A stretch of 64,000 nt of DNA, taken from positions 4,728,814-4,792,813 of the forward strand of contig CP093399.1 of assembly GCA_029027825.1 (NCBI GenBank). The letters are read 5' to 3'. The notes under the pieces were generated by a model. The model did no database searches, was not told the origin of the DNA, and worked only from the letters and a program-made list of their open reading frames with translations. Below are positions 26,902-37,800 of the stretch, piece by piece. The position numbers were made by a program, and so were the translations under genes. The stretch is from Rs1 sp029027825 (GTDB lineage Bacteria > Pseudomonadota > Gammaproteobacteria > Pseudomonadales > Balneatricaceae). Position 1 is the first letter of the stretch. Each line of letters begins with the position of its first letter.

Positions 26902-27634
26902 TGTGCAAATTAGCCGTGCCTCACTGCACTATGAAAATGGCCCACAGCCGATATTTAGTCACTTAGATTTACTCTTGCCAGCGGGTCAATGGACCTGTTT
27001 ACTCGGTGCCAGTGGTTGTGGAAAAACCAGTTTGCTGCGGCTGCTCGCCGGACTAATTGAGCCTCAGCACCAAGTCAGCGCTCAAATAAGCTGTAGTGAT
27101 GGTCTGCCGATCGATAATCGTATCGCCTATATGGCGCAGCAAGATTTGCTGCTGCCCTGGTTGAATGTACTCGACAATGTCTGTCTCAAAGCTAAGTTAA
27201 CCCAAGGTAAAGTAGACGCGAGCCAATACCAAAGAGCTCGCCAACTGCTGGCACAATTAAATTTGAAAGATATAGAAAAATCGCTGCCTGAACAGTTATC
27301 CGGCGGGATGAGACAACGTGTGGCACTGGCGCGTACGCTGATGCAAGACACGCCTATCGTGCTGATGGACGAGCCGTTTTCCGCCCTAGATGCAGTAAAT
27401 CGTTATAAGCTGCAAGCCTTAGCCGCTGAAGTATTTCACAATCGTACCGTACTATTCATCACCCACGATCCACAGGAGGCACTGCGACTCGCCGACCATC
27501 TATATATCTTTAATGCACAGCGACAGTTAGAGGTCTTGCCGCTGCCTAGCTCTGTACCGCCCAGAGCTATCGATGCCGAACTCGGTGCCTGCCAACAAGA
27601 ACTCTTGCTCAAGATGCACAGCCAATATGAATAA
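26894..27634 (+). CDS. thiZ: ABC transporter ATPase for HMP/thiamine precursor (ThiZ-like)
   Basis: ATP-binding subunit, 246 aa. Walker A is LLGASGCGKTSLL, the Q-loop YMAQQDLLLPW, the signature LSGGMRQRVALARTL, Walker B VLMDEPFSALD and the switch His ITHDPQEAL. The size and sequence are of the NitT/TauT type used with NMT1/THI5-like binding proteins. I start at ATG 26894 (MTSVQISRASL), overlapping the thiD stop by 8 bp. A TTG at 26879 would give five extra residues without a ribosome site. The riboswitch and neighbours point to pyrimidine-precursor uptake. Confidence 0.88.
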   Translation: MTSVQISRASLHYENGPQPIFSHLDLLLPAGQWTCLLGASGCGKTSLLRLLAGLIEPQHQVSAQISCSDGLPIDNRIAYMAQQDLLLPWLNVLDNVCLKAKLTQGKVDASQYQRARQLLAQLNLKDIEKSLPEQLSGGMRQRVALARTLMQDTPIVLMDEPFSALDAVNRYKLQALAAEVFHNRTVLFITHDPQEALRLADHLYIFNAQRQLEVLPLPSSVPPRAIDAELGACQQELLLKMHSQYE

Positions 27635-28436
27635 ATCTACCACTGGCACTGTGCCAATTTCACTGCTATCACTTAGTCGCTACGCCAGTCTATGGCGTTT
27701 AATTGTCACTGTGTCAGTACTGTTAGCACTGTGGCAGGGGATCGTCAGCGTCTTTGAGATGCCTCCCTTTATCTTGCCACCGCCGCTGCTAGTGTTGCAA
27801 AAATTAATTGAAAACTACCCGCTGCTTTTTCACCACGCCCTAATTACCTTAAGTGAAATTGTCTTAGGACTGATACTAGGGGTATCTATGGGATTGCTAT
27901 TTGCGCTGCAAATGCTGTTGTTTAAACCAGTACGCCGCTGGTTGCTACCGGTGTTGGTGGCGAGTCAGGCAGTGCCGGTATTTGCCTTGGCGCCAGTGTT
28001 AATGTTGTGGTTTGGTTACGGCATGAGCTCGAAAGTGATTATGGCGGCGCTGATTATATTTTTCCCGGTAACTACGACTTGCTTTGATGGCTTGCGACAT
28101 ACACCGACTGGCTATTTGGATTTGGCCCACACAATGGGAGCCAACCGCTGGCGTCAGCTCTGGCTAATTCGTCTGCCCGCGGCACTGCCCACTTTGGCAT
28201 CGGGGATTCGTGTGGCCGTGGTAGTCGCGCCGATCGGTGCTGTGGTCGGTGAGTGGGTGGGCTCCTCCGGTGGGCTGGGGTATCTAATGCTGCAGTCTAA
28301 TGCCCGCATGCAAATCGCCGACATGTTCGCCGCGCTGTTAGTATTGGCGCTGTTTTCGATTGGCCTCTATTACCTAACTGATTTACTTCTGAAACGATTT
28401 ATCCCCTGGCATCGCGAATCGGCGAGCCGCTCATAA
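27627..28436 (+). CDS. thiX: ABC transporter permease for HMP/thiamine precursor (ThiX-like)
   Basis: Inner-membrane permease, 269 aa, about six transmembrane helices. The EAA loop is LAHTMGANRWRQLWLIRLPAALPTLASGIRVAV, which contacts the ATPase. It resembles SsuC/TauC-type permeases. ATG 27627 (MNKSTTGTVPIS) overlaps the ATPase stop by 8 bp, the same junction type as thiD-thiZ. An upstream in-frame ATG at 27573 would run 62 bp into the ATPase gene and is less likely. Confidence 0.87.
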   Translation: MNKSTTGTVPISLLSLSRYASLWRLIVTVSVLLALWQGIVSVFEMPPFILPPPLLVLQKLIENYPLLFHHALITLSEIVLGLILGVSMGLLFALQMLLFKPVRRWLLPVLVASQAVPVFALAPVLMLWFGYGMSSKVIMAALIIFFPVTTTCFDGLRHTPTGYLDLAHTMGANRWRQLWLIRLPAALPTLASGIRVAVVVAPIGAVVGEWVGSSGGLGYLMLQSNARMQIADMFAALLVLALFSIGLYYLTDLLLKRFIPWHRESASRS

Positions 28437-28461
28437 CACTGCTCAATAAGAGAGATTTAGA

Positions 28462-29394
28462 ATGAAAAAAATTATAGCTTCAATCGCGTTGGTGCTGATT
28501 AGCCAAAGCGCCTTCGCACAAAAAGTAACGTTGATGTTGGATTGGTTCGTCAATCCTGATCACGGGCCAATTATAGTGGCGAAACAGCAGGGATTGTTTA
28601 AAGCGCAGGGGCTAGATGTTGAGATTCAAGAGCCTGCCGATCCGAGTATGCCACCGAAATTGGTCGCGGCCGGCAAGTTTGATTTAGCGGTGACTTATCA
28701 GCCACAGCTGATCCGTGATGTAGTGGAAAAGCTGCCATTGATCCGGGTTTCAACCTTGATAGCTACGCCGTTAAACACGGTGATGGTGCTAGCAGATAAA
28801 GGCTATGACACTTTGGCTGATCTGAAAGGTAAAAAAATCGGCTACTCGTTTGACGGTGGTCTGGTCGATGCAACTATTGGTACTATGCTGAAGAAAAATG
28901 GTATTAGTATTAAAGATGTAGAATTGATTAACGTTGGCTGGTCGCTCTCCGCATCACTGGCTGCTGGCAAAGTAGATGCTATCTACGGCGCTTACCGCAA
29001 TTTTGAAATGCACCAGTTGAAAATGGAAGGATTTCAAGGAAAAGGATTTTATGTGGAAGAGGAAGGTGTGCCACCTTACGACGAGCTAATTGTGGTCGCG
29101 AACAGCAACAGTGTCGATAAAGTGATGGTCAAAAAATTCAACCGTGCTTTAGAACTTGCCACACAATATACAGTGAATCACCCACAGCAAGCTTGGGACC
29201 TATTTAAGAGCTATGGCGATGGCAAAAAATTAGACACTGAGCTAAACCGTCTCGCTTGGCAAGATACACTAGTACGCTTCGCGCTGCGTCCAAGAGCTGT
29301 CGATAAAGCACGCTATGATAACTACGCTCAGTTCTTGGTTGATAATGGCGTGATTAAGACTAAGCCTGATACCTCTACCTACATTCTCGATTAA
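28462..29394 (+). CDS. thiY: HMP/thiamine-precursor binding protein (ThiY, NMT1/THI5-like)
   Basis: Periplasmic substrate-binding protein, 310 aa. The signal peptide is MKKIIASIALVLISQSAFA. The mature start KVTLMLDWFVNPDHGPIIVAKQQGLFKAQGLDVEIQEPADPSMPPKLVAAGKFDLAVTYQPQL is characteristic of the NMT1/THI5 family, with the WxxNxxHxP pattern. In related operons ThiY binds formylaminopyrimidine, but the sequence cannot distinguish FAMP from HMP. A mobile element is inserted 6 bp after its stop, before tenA. Confidence 0.9.
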   Translation: MKKIIASIALVLISQSAFAQKVTLMLDWFVNPDHGPIIVAKQQGLFKAQGLDVEIQEPADPSMPPKLVAAGKFDLAVTYQPQLIRDVVEKLPLIRVSTLIATPLNTVMVLADKGYDTLADLKGKKIGYSFDGGLVDATIGTMLKKNGISIKDVELINVGWSLSASLAAGKVDAIYGAYRNFEMHQLKMEGFQGKGFYVEEEGVPPYDELIVVANSNSVDKVMVKKFNRALELATQYTVNHPQQAWDLFKSYGDGKKLDTELNRLAWQDTLVRFALRPRAVDKARYDNYAQFLVDNGVIKTKPDTSTYILD

Positions 29395-29400
29395 TAATAT

Positions 29401-29539
29401 GAGGCCTCTGCATAACGTAGCGAATGCAGATAAGACAAGGCAAAAACAAGCGAAATAGCGGAATTTACAGGTGTAAATGAGCATATTGAGCTTGTTTTTA
29501 ACGCTGTATTATCAAATGCAGTAGTTATGTTGAGGTCTC
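29401..29539. mobile_element. family-1 MITE, copy A (long type, 139 bp)
   Basis: It starts GAGGCCTCTGCATAAC and ends GTTATGTTGAGGTCTC. Flanks are AATAT and ACTAT, a 5-bp duplication with one mismatch. The internal stem AAAAACAAGC (29442-29451)/GCTTGTTTTT (29490-29499) corresponds to AAAAACCGGC/GCCGGTTTTT in copy D, with both strands changed together. No coding capacity. It lies between thiY and tenA. Confidence 0.85.
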
Positions 29540-29586
29540 ACTATCTAAAACAGCTTTCTGCGAAGCTGTTTTCTCGGAGCAATACC

Positions 29587-30252
29587 ATGAATCATCAACA
29601 GCTTATTGCAGGTTGTCAGCGTGAATGGGATCTATATATTAAGCACCCTTTTGTACGACAACTAGGTGACGCCAGCTTACCTAAACCCTGCTTTCAGCAC
29701 TATTTGCAACAGGATTACCTGTATTTAATTCACTACGCCCGCGCTTTTGCACTGGCGGTCTTTAAAAGTGAAAATCCCGCGCAAATGCGTGCCAGTCTGC
29801 CTTCGCTGTCGGCTCTAGTCACAGAAGAAATCACGCTGCATCTAGACTACTGCCAAGCGTGGGGGCTAGATGAAGCGGCCATTTTGGCGCTGCCGGAAGG
29901 CGTGGCGACCATCGCCTATACCCGCTATCTAATCGATGCCGGTGTGCAGGGAGATCTCACTGATTTATATGCGGCGCTGGTTCCTTGTGCACTGGGTTAC
30001 GCGCAGATTGGCGAGTGGTTAATGCAACCTAATAATGCCCGTCTGGAAGATAATCCCTACAGCGATTGGATTGCGATGTATGCAGGGGATGAGTTCCAGC
30101 AATCAGCCAACGCGACCACAGCTTTCTTCGACGAGCTGATCGTTGACATCGATATTAACTCCCCCCGTGGTCAGCGTTTGCAGCAGCATTTTAGTACTGC
30201 GACGCGCATGGAAATCGCCTTTTGGCAACAAGGTTTAGACCTTAGCGCATAA
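29587..30252 (+). CDS. tenA: thiaminase II / aminopyrimidine aminohydrolase TenA
   Basis: Hydrolyses thiamine breakdown products (aminomethyl-HMP to HMP) for salvage; 221 aa from this start. Family motifs: HPFVRQLGDASLPKPCFQHYLQQDYLYLIHYARAFALAV, SLVTEEITLHLDYC-like stretch, and VPCALGYAQIGEWL with the catalytic cysteine, then NPYSDWIAMYAGDEF. ATG 29587 follows CGGAGC. An in-frame ATG at 29527 lies inside the mobile element and is rejected. It completes the import-salvage-phosphorylation route with thiZXY and thiD, if read-through crosses the element. Confidence 0.93.
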   Translation: MNHQQLIAGCQREWDLYIKHPFVRQLGDASLPKPCFQHYLQQDYLYLIHYARAFALAVFKSENPAQMRASLPSLSALVTEEITLHLDYCQAWGLDEAAILALPEGVATIAYTRYLIDAGVQGDLTDLYAALVPCALGYAQIGEWLMQPNNARLEDNPYSDWIAMYAGDEFQQSANATTAFFDELIVDIDINSPRGQRLQQHFSTATRMEIAFWQQGLDLSA

Positions 30253-30297
30253 TTTACTTTCCAGAACACTCATCGTCAAATGATTAAGTACTAAGGC

Positions 30298-30331
30298 TAC
30301 TGGCATAATAAGCGGTTTTTATTTGCCAGTA
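30298..30331. terminator. bidirectional terminator hairpin between tenA and the Lrp-type gene
   Basis: TACTGGCA (30298-30305) pairs with TGCCAGTA (30324-30331), with further A/T pairing inside. It lies between convergent genes, 46 bp past the tenA stop. Confidence 0.6.
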
Positions 30332-30436
30332 TTTCTAGTTATCCCCGTATGTTTTGTTAAATTTTCTCGTTAAATATGACCGTCAAATACAAAGTAGCGA
30401 GAGTGCTACATAGTATGCAGAGCTCTGATTCTAAAA

Positions 30437-30868
30437 TTAGCGGTTAATTTTCTGCGATAGCAGCAGATAAGATTGAGTTTGCAGCACTTGTGGGTGTCTG
30501 CGAATTTTATCTAAAACTTGATCTATACCCTCCGAACTACTCGACTCGATGTTCACCAGCGCATCAAAATTTCCCGCTACTGAATAGACCGCAGTAATTT
30601 GCTCAATTTTATGTAGGTAGGCAATCAGTTGGTCGCCGACATTGTTATCAATAGTGAGCATGGCTTGGGCGCGAAATAGCTCCGCTTGAAAATGCTGACC
30701 ATTTTTTATGGTGTAGCCGGCAATAATGTCAGACTGCTCTAAAGCAGCGATGCGTTTTTGTACTGTCTGTCGGGAAATGCCGAGGATTTGCGCCAGTAAA
30801 GTAACCGGTTTTCTGGCGTCTAAGCGTAAAATTTTTAGCAGTTGTCGATCTGTATCATCTAATTTCAT
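30437..30868 (-). CDS. Lrp/AsnC family transcriptional regulator
   Basis: 143-aa regulator. The N-terminal helix-turn-helix is LDDTDRQLLKILRLDARKPVTLLAQILGISRQTVQKRIAALEQSDIIAGYTI. The C-terminal RAM ligand domain follows (AVYSVAGNFDALVNIESSSSEGIDQVLDKIRRHPQVLQTQSYLLLS). It is divergent from the nitrilase-family gene with a 155-bp shared promoter region, so that gene is its likeliest target. The effector is unknown, possibly an amino acid. Confidence 0.9.
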   Translation of the reverse strand: MKLDDTDRQLLKILRLDARKPVTLLAQILGISRQTVQKRIAALEQSDIIAGYTIKNGQHFQAELFRAQAMLTIDNNVGDQLIAYLHKIEQITAVYSVAGNFDALVNIESSSSEGIDQVLDKIRRHPQVLQTQSYLLLSQKINR

Positions 30869-31023
30869 AGCACATATTATCGATTATTAACAAAGTGTTA
30901 AATTATTATAACTAATGGTTGATTAAATTGACAGTTATGTACATGTTGGCTGTCGATTGCGGCAAAAAAACTGACTATGCTATCTAAGCTAAATAGAGCG
31001 AATAATCTATAGAGGAGCAGCAG

Positions 31024-31800
31024 ATGAAAGTCACAGTCGTACAATTAAGTAATGATCAAGCACAGCTAGAAAAAGAGATGCGTCTGCTCAGTGAGCATGT
31101 GCAAAGTGAAAAATCAGAGTTTGTTTTATTACCTGAGATGACCTTTGCACCTTGGCTGGCAAATACGCAAAATGCCGACGCCGGCAAGTGGCAAGCTGCT
31201 ATGCAATTACATGCGCAGTGGATTGATCAACTGGCGAGCTTAAATATGCCGCCGTTAGTCTCAACGCGACCGACAGTAAACGGCGCAGGATCGAGACGTA
31301 ATCAAGCCTATTTATGGGATCGGGAACAAGGTGCGCAGCCCATTCATGAAAAATACTATCTGCCGAATGAAGAGGGTTATTGGGAGGCGAGTTGGTACGA
31401 TATGGGCGACCCTCATTTTGATACTGCGAGATTGGGTGAAGTGAGAATTGGTGTACAAATTTGCACTGAAATGTGGTTTTTCGAACACGCCCGTGAATTT
31501 GCACAAAAGCAAGTGGACTTGCTGTGCGTACCAAGGGTGACCCCGCACGGCAGTGTCGATAAATGGCTGGCCGGTGGTCAAGCTGCTGCGGTCGTATCAG
31601 GCGCCTATCACTTGTCTTCAAATATGTACTTGCCAACCTCGAGTGAGGCTGCAGATATTGGCGGGCTATCTTGGATCGTATCCCCCGAGGGCGACATCTT
31701 AGCGACCACCGATCCAGATCAGCCTTTCGTCACCATCGATATAGATATAGCGGCGAGTGCACAGGCGAAACATAATTACCCACGCTACGTAAAAATCTAA
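31024..31800 (+). CDS. carbon-nitrogen hydrolase (nitrilase superfamily)
   Basis: 258-aa amidase/nitrilase-fold enzyme. The catalytic triad is visible: Glu in LLPEMTFAPW (near 38), Lys in HEKYYLPNEEGYW (near 113) and Cys in VGVQICTEMWFFEHAREF (near 146). The substrate is not evident; N-carbamoylputrescine amidase-like and omega-amidase-like members share these motifs. It has its own ribosome site (GAGGAG) and is divergent from an Lrp-type regulator, hinting at regulation by an amino compound. Confidence 0.85.
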   Translation: MKVTVVQLSNDQAQLEKEMRLLSEHVQSEKSEFVLLPEMTFAPWLANTQNADAGKWQAAMQLHAQWIDQLASLNMPPLVSTRPTVNGAGSRRNQAYLWDREQGAQPIHEKYYLPNEEGYWEASWYDMGDPHFDTARLGEVRIGVQICTEMWFFEHAREFAQKQVDLLCVPRVTPHGSVDKWLAGGQAAAVVSGAYHLSSNMYLPTSSEAADIGGLSWIVSPEGDILATTDPDQPFVTIDIDIAASAQAKHNYPRYVKI

Positions 31801-31812
31801 GCGCAATTGCGT

Positions 31813-34800
31813 TTAGCTTTCGCTAGCTATTTCGGCCAGCAGTGCATCGATAATCTGGTGTTGCTCAGTGCTAAACAGCGCTAGGTTCTGCAGATATAGC
31901 GGGCGAGTTTCGCTAGTCTGGGATGCTAGGTTGTCATCATCTGATGAGAGTAGAGAATTCGCTGAGTAGTGAGTAAAAACATAGCGGAATATAGCGGCGG
32001 CACTATCTGCATTTATCTCGCTGTTCGAGTTGCTCTCCAGTAAATCGTCCAGCGATATAGAGGCGTCTTTATTGTAATAATGTAAGTAATCAAAGTTCTG
32101 TAGTGGGCTAATATCGATGCCACTCAGTTGCAATTTGTTGATGGCCTCGCTGATTGCTAGCACGTTATCAGCGGCATTTAAGATAAGATTGTCGGATTGA
32201 TTGGCAGCAATGTTATTTTCTATATAGCTGAACCAGACATCGGAGAGCAATTGCCGATTGCCATATTTATCTAGGTAGTAACCTTCAAGCGCGGTTAAGT
32301 TGCCATTATTATTTTGATTGACGCGCTCTGAAAATAAATTTAACTGCGCGATACCGCGCTGCTCTAAGGTGAATAGTTCGTTTGCCTGTGAGATGCCATC
32401 TGAGTTGCTGTCGACCCAGAGTAATAGCTGGCTATAAATTTGGTCCTGATTATCGATGACGCCATCCTGATTGGAGTCGTATTGAGCGAGCGCATCAAAG
32501 CCATCGCTCGCCTTACTGCCATCTTGTTTAAGCATGTGCTCGCCAAATAGTTCACTGGCATCGTTAATTACCCCATCCTGATTTAAGTCCAGCACTAATA
32601 GCGCATCACTCGCTCCCACCCAGCCAGTTCGCTCTGTTTTTCCATCGGCATTAATATCAAACAGCACCCCGCTGCTGTAATTTAAGGTCTCTATGCCATT
32701 GCCATCGAGATCTAAAATCAGCGGGCTAGAAAATGAAATGTCATGGTTATTGGGGCTCATAAACACATGTCCGGTGTGGACAGTACGTGTCACGCTATTA
32801 TAAGTGACAGTGGCGTGCACATATTGCCCAGAGCTTATCGAAAAATTACCCGAAGCGGTGATGTGGGCATTCCCACCATCGACACTGACAGAAGTAGATC
32901 CCACTTGATTGTTTGCAACATACAGCCTAACCACTGATCCGGCCGGTAGACCATTGACGTTGACATGTGGATCAGTAATGTGGGCACCGCCATTTCCACC
33001 CCAGCGTGCCGCTCCTGCAGTTACTGCTGCCAAAAAGGCCGCAGCTTCATCATAGGTATCAACAGTCAGTGAAATACTGGCGGAGTTTGGCGAGCGGTTG
33101 CCTGCTGCATCGATGATCGCAGTGCTGAGTGTATGAGTCGCATCGGTTAGATTTCCACTGGGCTCAACACTCGCCGTACCAGAGATAATTTCGCCGGCGG
33201 TGATGGTATGAGTGCCGATTAGAGTGGCACCATTGTATAGCGCCAATGTATCACCAGCCACTGCACCAGCTGGCAACAGCACATTGACGGTTGGTTTAGC
33301 ATCATCGGTGGTGGCGCCGTTGCTAAGAGAGCCTTGTGCAGCTCCTACATTATCTTGCACAATGCCAAGCGTTGGTGCAGCTGTTGCCACTGTGTCGGTA
33401 TTAAAATTGTAGCTGTTAGAGACAGTACCAGTGTTGCCTGCGCCATCCACGATTACCGCTGTGTAAGTAAAGCTACTTTGATCCGCGAGACCTATATCGT
33501 TAAACGTCCAATTTAATCCTGAGACACTCGCTTGGCCGACGATAACTCCGTCGCGCAAGATATTGATAACTTCTGAGCCCGCTAATCCACTGTCTAAAGT
33601 TCCGATCAGCTGTGGCGCTAAATCATTGCTGCTGCCACCGCTGGTAATGCTACCGGTATTCGGTGCGACATCGTCTTGAATATCGGTAATAGTGACAACT
33701 TGGCTAGGCGCTGTGGTATCGATGGTAATGCTATAAGCATTAGATAGCACTCCGCTATTGCCTGCTGCGTCAATCACTTGGGTGGTATATGTGTAAGTGT
33801 TAGCGTCAATTAAAGCGCTGTCACTGAAACTCCAGCTAGTACTAGCTATCACCGCTTGACCGATAACCGTGCCATTGCGCAGCACATTTAAAAACTCACC
33901 TGCGGCTAAAATGGCACTCAATGTGCCGTTTAATAAAGGGCTAGTATCGTTAGTGATGCCACCATTGGCAATGCCACTGATAATCGGTGCTAGATCATCT
34001 TGAATACTCACAATGTTAGAGGTTTGCACGGGAGAGCTGGTGTCAATGTTAATAGTGTAACTCGTCGATATGACAGCTAGATTGGCTGCTGCATCGGCTA
34101 CCTGGGCGTGATAAATATAATTGTTGCCATCGATTAAACCTAAATCACTATAGCTCCAATTGGTGCCAGTGACGATCGCCTGGCCTATTACTACCCCAAA
34201 GCGCAGAATATTGACCACTTCTCCAGCACTTAAAAGTGCGTTTAATGTGCCATTCAATACCGGTGCATTATCATTGCTGATCCCGCCGTTACTAATAGTG
34301 CCGGTGATAGGCGCCACATTGTCTTGGATATCAGTGATAGTGACGGTTTGTGTGGGGGCGGTGGTATCGGTATTAAAATTATAGCTATTGCTCAGTCCAC
34401 CGAGATTACCTGCGAGGTCGATAATTTGCGCGGTATAATTATAGCTACTTGCATCGGACAAACCGCTGTCATTAAAACTCCAGGTTAAGCTGGCAATAGT
34501 GGCTTGACCAAGTAGTGTACCGTCTCGATAAATGTTGACTACTTCACCCGCACTCAGGGAGCTACTTAGAGTGCCGATAATTTCAGGTGCCAGATCATTG
34601 CTGTCGCCACCGTCGGCGACACTACCGGTATAAGGTGCGATATCATCATTGATGTCGGTAATACTAATAATTTGCGGCGGATTAGAAGTATCGATGTTTA
34701 TCGTATGGCTGGTGGATAAGGGGCCTACATTTCCCGCTGCATCGCTAACTTGGGTGGTATAGCTGTAACTATTACCGTCGACCAAAGCGCTGTCATCGAA

Positions 34801-37800
34801 GCTCCAGTTGTTACCGGTGATGGTCGCTTGACCGATAATCACTCCATCTCTGAGGATGTTGAGTACTTCGCCGGCCGCTAAGGCAGCAGTTAAAGTGCCG
34901 TTTAACTCAGGGCTAAGGTCATTGCTAAAACCGTTATTGAGGATTGCACCGAGCAGCGGTGCAACATTATCCTGAATATCAGTAATGTTACCTATCTGGG
35001 TGGGAGCGGTAGTATCAATGTTGATTGTATATAAGTTAGAGAGAGTGCCAAGGTTGCTGGCAGCGTCAATTATCTGGGCGCTGTAGTCGTAGCTGTTGCC
35101 ATCGAGCAAGCCTGCATCGGTATAGCGCCAATTAGTGCCTGTGACAATCGCCTGACCGATAACTACCCCGTCTCGTAAAATATTCAGCACTTCATTGGTC
35201 GCCAGAGCTGCGCTCAAAGTGCCGATCAGCTCTGGTGTAGTATCGTTGCTGCTATCATTGTGGGCTACGTTGCCGATGCTGGGCAAAATGTCATCTAGAA
35301 TGTCGGTGATAGTGACCGTTTGTGCCGGGGCCAGAGTGTCTATATTTAAGGTGAAAGTGTTGGCAAGTGGACCTAAATTTCCGCTGCTATCTCGTACTTG
35401 AGCCCGGTAGTTATAACTAGTGCCGTTGCTCAGAGCGCTATCGTTGAAACTCCAAGTTAAGCCTGTGACAATGGCTTGTCCGATCACCGTTGAGTCGCGA
35501 ATAATATCTAGCAACTCTCCAGCATTTAACAAACTAGACAGTGTGCCGGATAATAATGGGGCGGTATCGTTAGTCGTACCATTATGGCCCACAGGGCCGA
35601 GGAAAGGGCTGACATCATCAGTAATATTTACAATGTTGACAGTTTGAGTGGGAGCACTGGTATCAATTGTCACTGTATAGTTGGCTGAAAGCGCAGCTAA
35701 GTTACCAGCACTATCAATTACTTGTGCTTGATAGCTATAGCTATTGCCATCTACTAGAGCGGAGTCGTTGAAGCTCCAACCCACCCCGGTCACTGTTGCT
35801 GTGCCAATCACCGTAGAGTTCCTTAATATTTGTACGCTCTCTCCCGCTTGCAACAAAGCGGACAGAGCTCCATTTAGCAGAGGTGCATCATCATTACTGA
35901 TTCCACCGTTACTAATAGTGCCGATGATAGGCGCTACATTGTCTTGGATGTCTGTGATAGTGACGGTTTGTGTGGGGGCGGTGATATCGGTATTAAAATT
36001 ATAGCTATTGCTCAGGCCCCCGGTATTGCCCGCGAGGTCGATAACTTGCGCGGTGTAATTATAGCTAGTTGCATCGGACAAACCGCTGTCATTAAAACTC
36101 CAGGTTAACCCGGCAATAGTGGCTTGACCAAGGAGTGTGCCGTCTCTATAAATGTTGACTACTTCACCCGTAACCAGGGAGCTACTTAGAGTGCCAATAA
36201 TTTCAGGTGCCAGATCATTGCTGTCGCCACCGTTGGCGACACTGCCGGTGTTAGGTGCAATATCATCATTGATGTCGGTAATACTAATAATTTGCGTCGG
36301 ATTAGAAGTATCGATGTTTATCGTGTGGCTGGTGGATAAGGGGCCTACATTTCCCGCTGCATCGCTAACTTGGGTGGTATAGCTGTAACTATTACCGTCG
36401 ACCAAAGCGCTGTCATCGAAGCTCCAGTTGTTACCGGTGATGGTCGCTTGACCGATAATCACTCCATCTCTGAGGATGTAGAGTACTTCGCCGGCTGCTA
36501 AGGCAGCAGTTAAAGTGCCGTTTAACTCGGGGCTAAGGTCATTGCTAAAACCGTTATTGAGGATTGCACCGAGCAGCGGTGCAACATTATCCTGAATATC
36601 AGTAATGTTACTTATCTGGGTGGGAGCGGTAGTATCAATGTTGATTGTATATAAGTTAGAGAGAGTGCCAAGGTTGCTGGCAGCGTCAATTATCTGGGCG
36701 CTGTAGTCGTAGCTGTTGCCATCGAGCAAGCCTGCATCGGTATAGCGCCAATTAGTGCCTGTGACAATCGCCTGACCGATAACTACCCCGTCTCGTAAAA
36801 TATTCAGTACTTCATTGGCCGCCAGAGCTGCGCTTAAAGTGCCGATCAGCTCTGGTGTAGTATCGTTGCTGCTATCATTGTGAGCCAGGTTGCCGATGTT
36901 GGGCAGCAGATCATCCAAAATGTCGGTAATAATAACCGTTTGCGTGGGGGTGCTGGTATCGGTATTAAAATTATAGCTATTGCTCAGGCCCCCGGTATTG
37001 CCCGCGAGGTCGATAACTTGCGCGGTGTAATTATAGCTAGTTGCATCGGACAAACCGCTGTCATTAAAGCTCCAGGTTAAGCCGGCAATAGTGGCTTGAC
37101 CAAGAAGTGTGCCGTCTCGATAAATGTTGACTAGTTCACCCGCACCCAGGGAGCTACTTAGAGTGCCAATAATTTCAGGTGCCAGATCATTGCTGTCGCC
37201 ACCGTCGGCGACACTGCCGGTGTTAGGTGCGATATCATCATTGATGTCGGTAATACTAATAATTTGCGTCGGATTAGAAGTATCGATGTTTATCGTGTGG
37301 CTGGTGGATAAGGGGCCTACATTTCCCGCTGCATCGCTAACTTGGGTGGTATAGCTGTAACTATTACCGTCGACCAAAGCGCTGTCATCGAAGCTCCAGT
37401 TGTTACCGGTGATGGTCGCTTGACCGATAATCACTCCATCTCTGAGGATGTAGAGTACTTCGCCGGCTGCTAAGGCAGCAGTTAAAGTGCCGTTTAACTC
37501 AGGGCTAAGGTCATTGCTAAAACCGTTATTGAGGATTGCACCGAGCAGCGGTGCAACATTATCCTGAATATCAGTAATGTTACCTACCTGGGTGGGAGCG
37601 GTAGTATCAATGTTGATTGTATATAAGTTAGAGAGAGTACCGAGGTTGCTGGCAGCGTCAATTATCTGGGCGCTGTAGTCGTAGCTGTTGCCATCGAGCA
37701 AGCCTGCATCGGTATAGCGCCAATTAGTGCCTGTGACAATCGCCTGACCGATAACTACCCCGTCTCGTAAAATATTCAGTACTTCATTGGCCGCCAGAGC

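Noticed and set aside
29527..29586. Longer tenA starting at ATG 29527
   Set aside because: The added 20 residues are encoded partly by a mobile element; ATG 29587 has a ribosome site and matches the family start.
30405..30432. TATGCAGAGCTCTG, like one end of the family-1 element
   Set aside because: No partner terminus or target duplication could be found within 200 bp.
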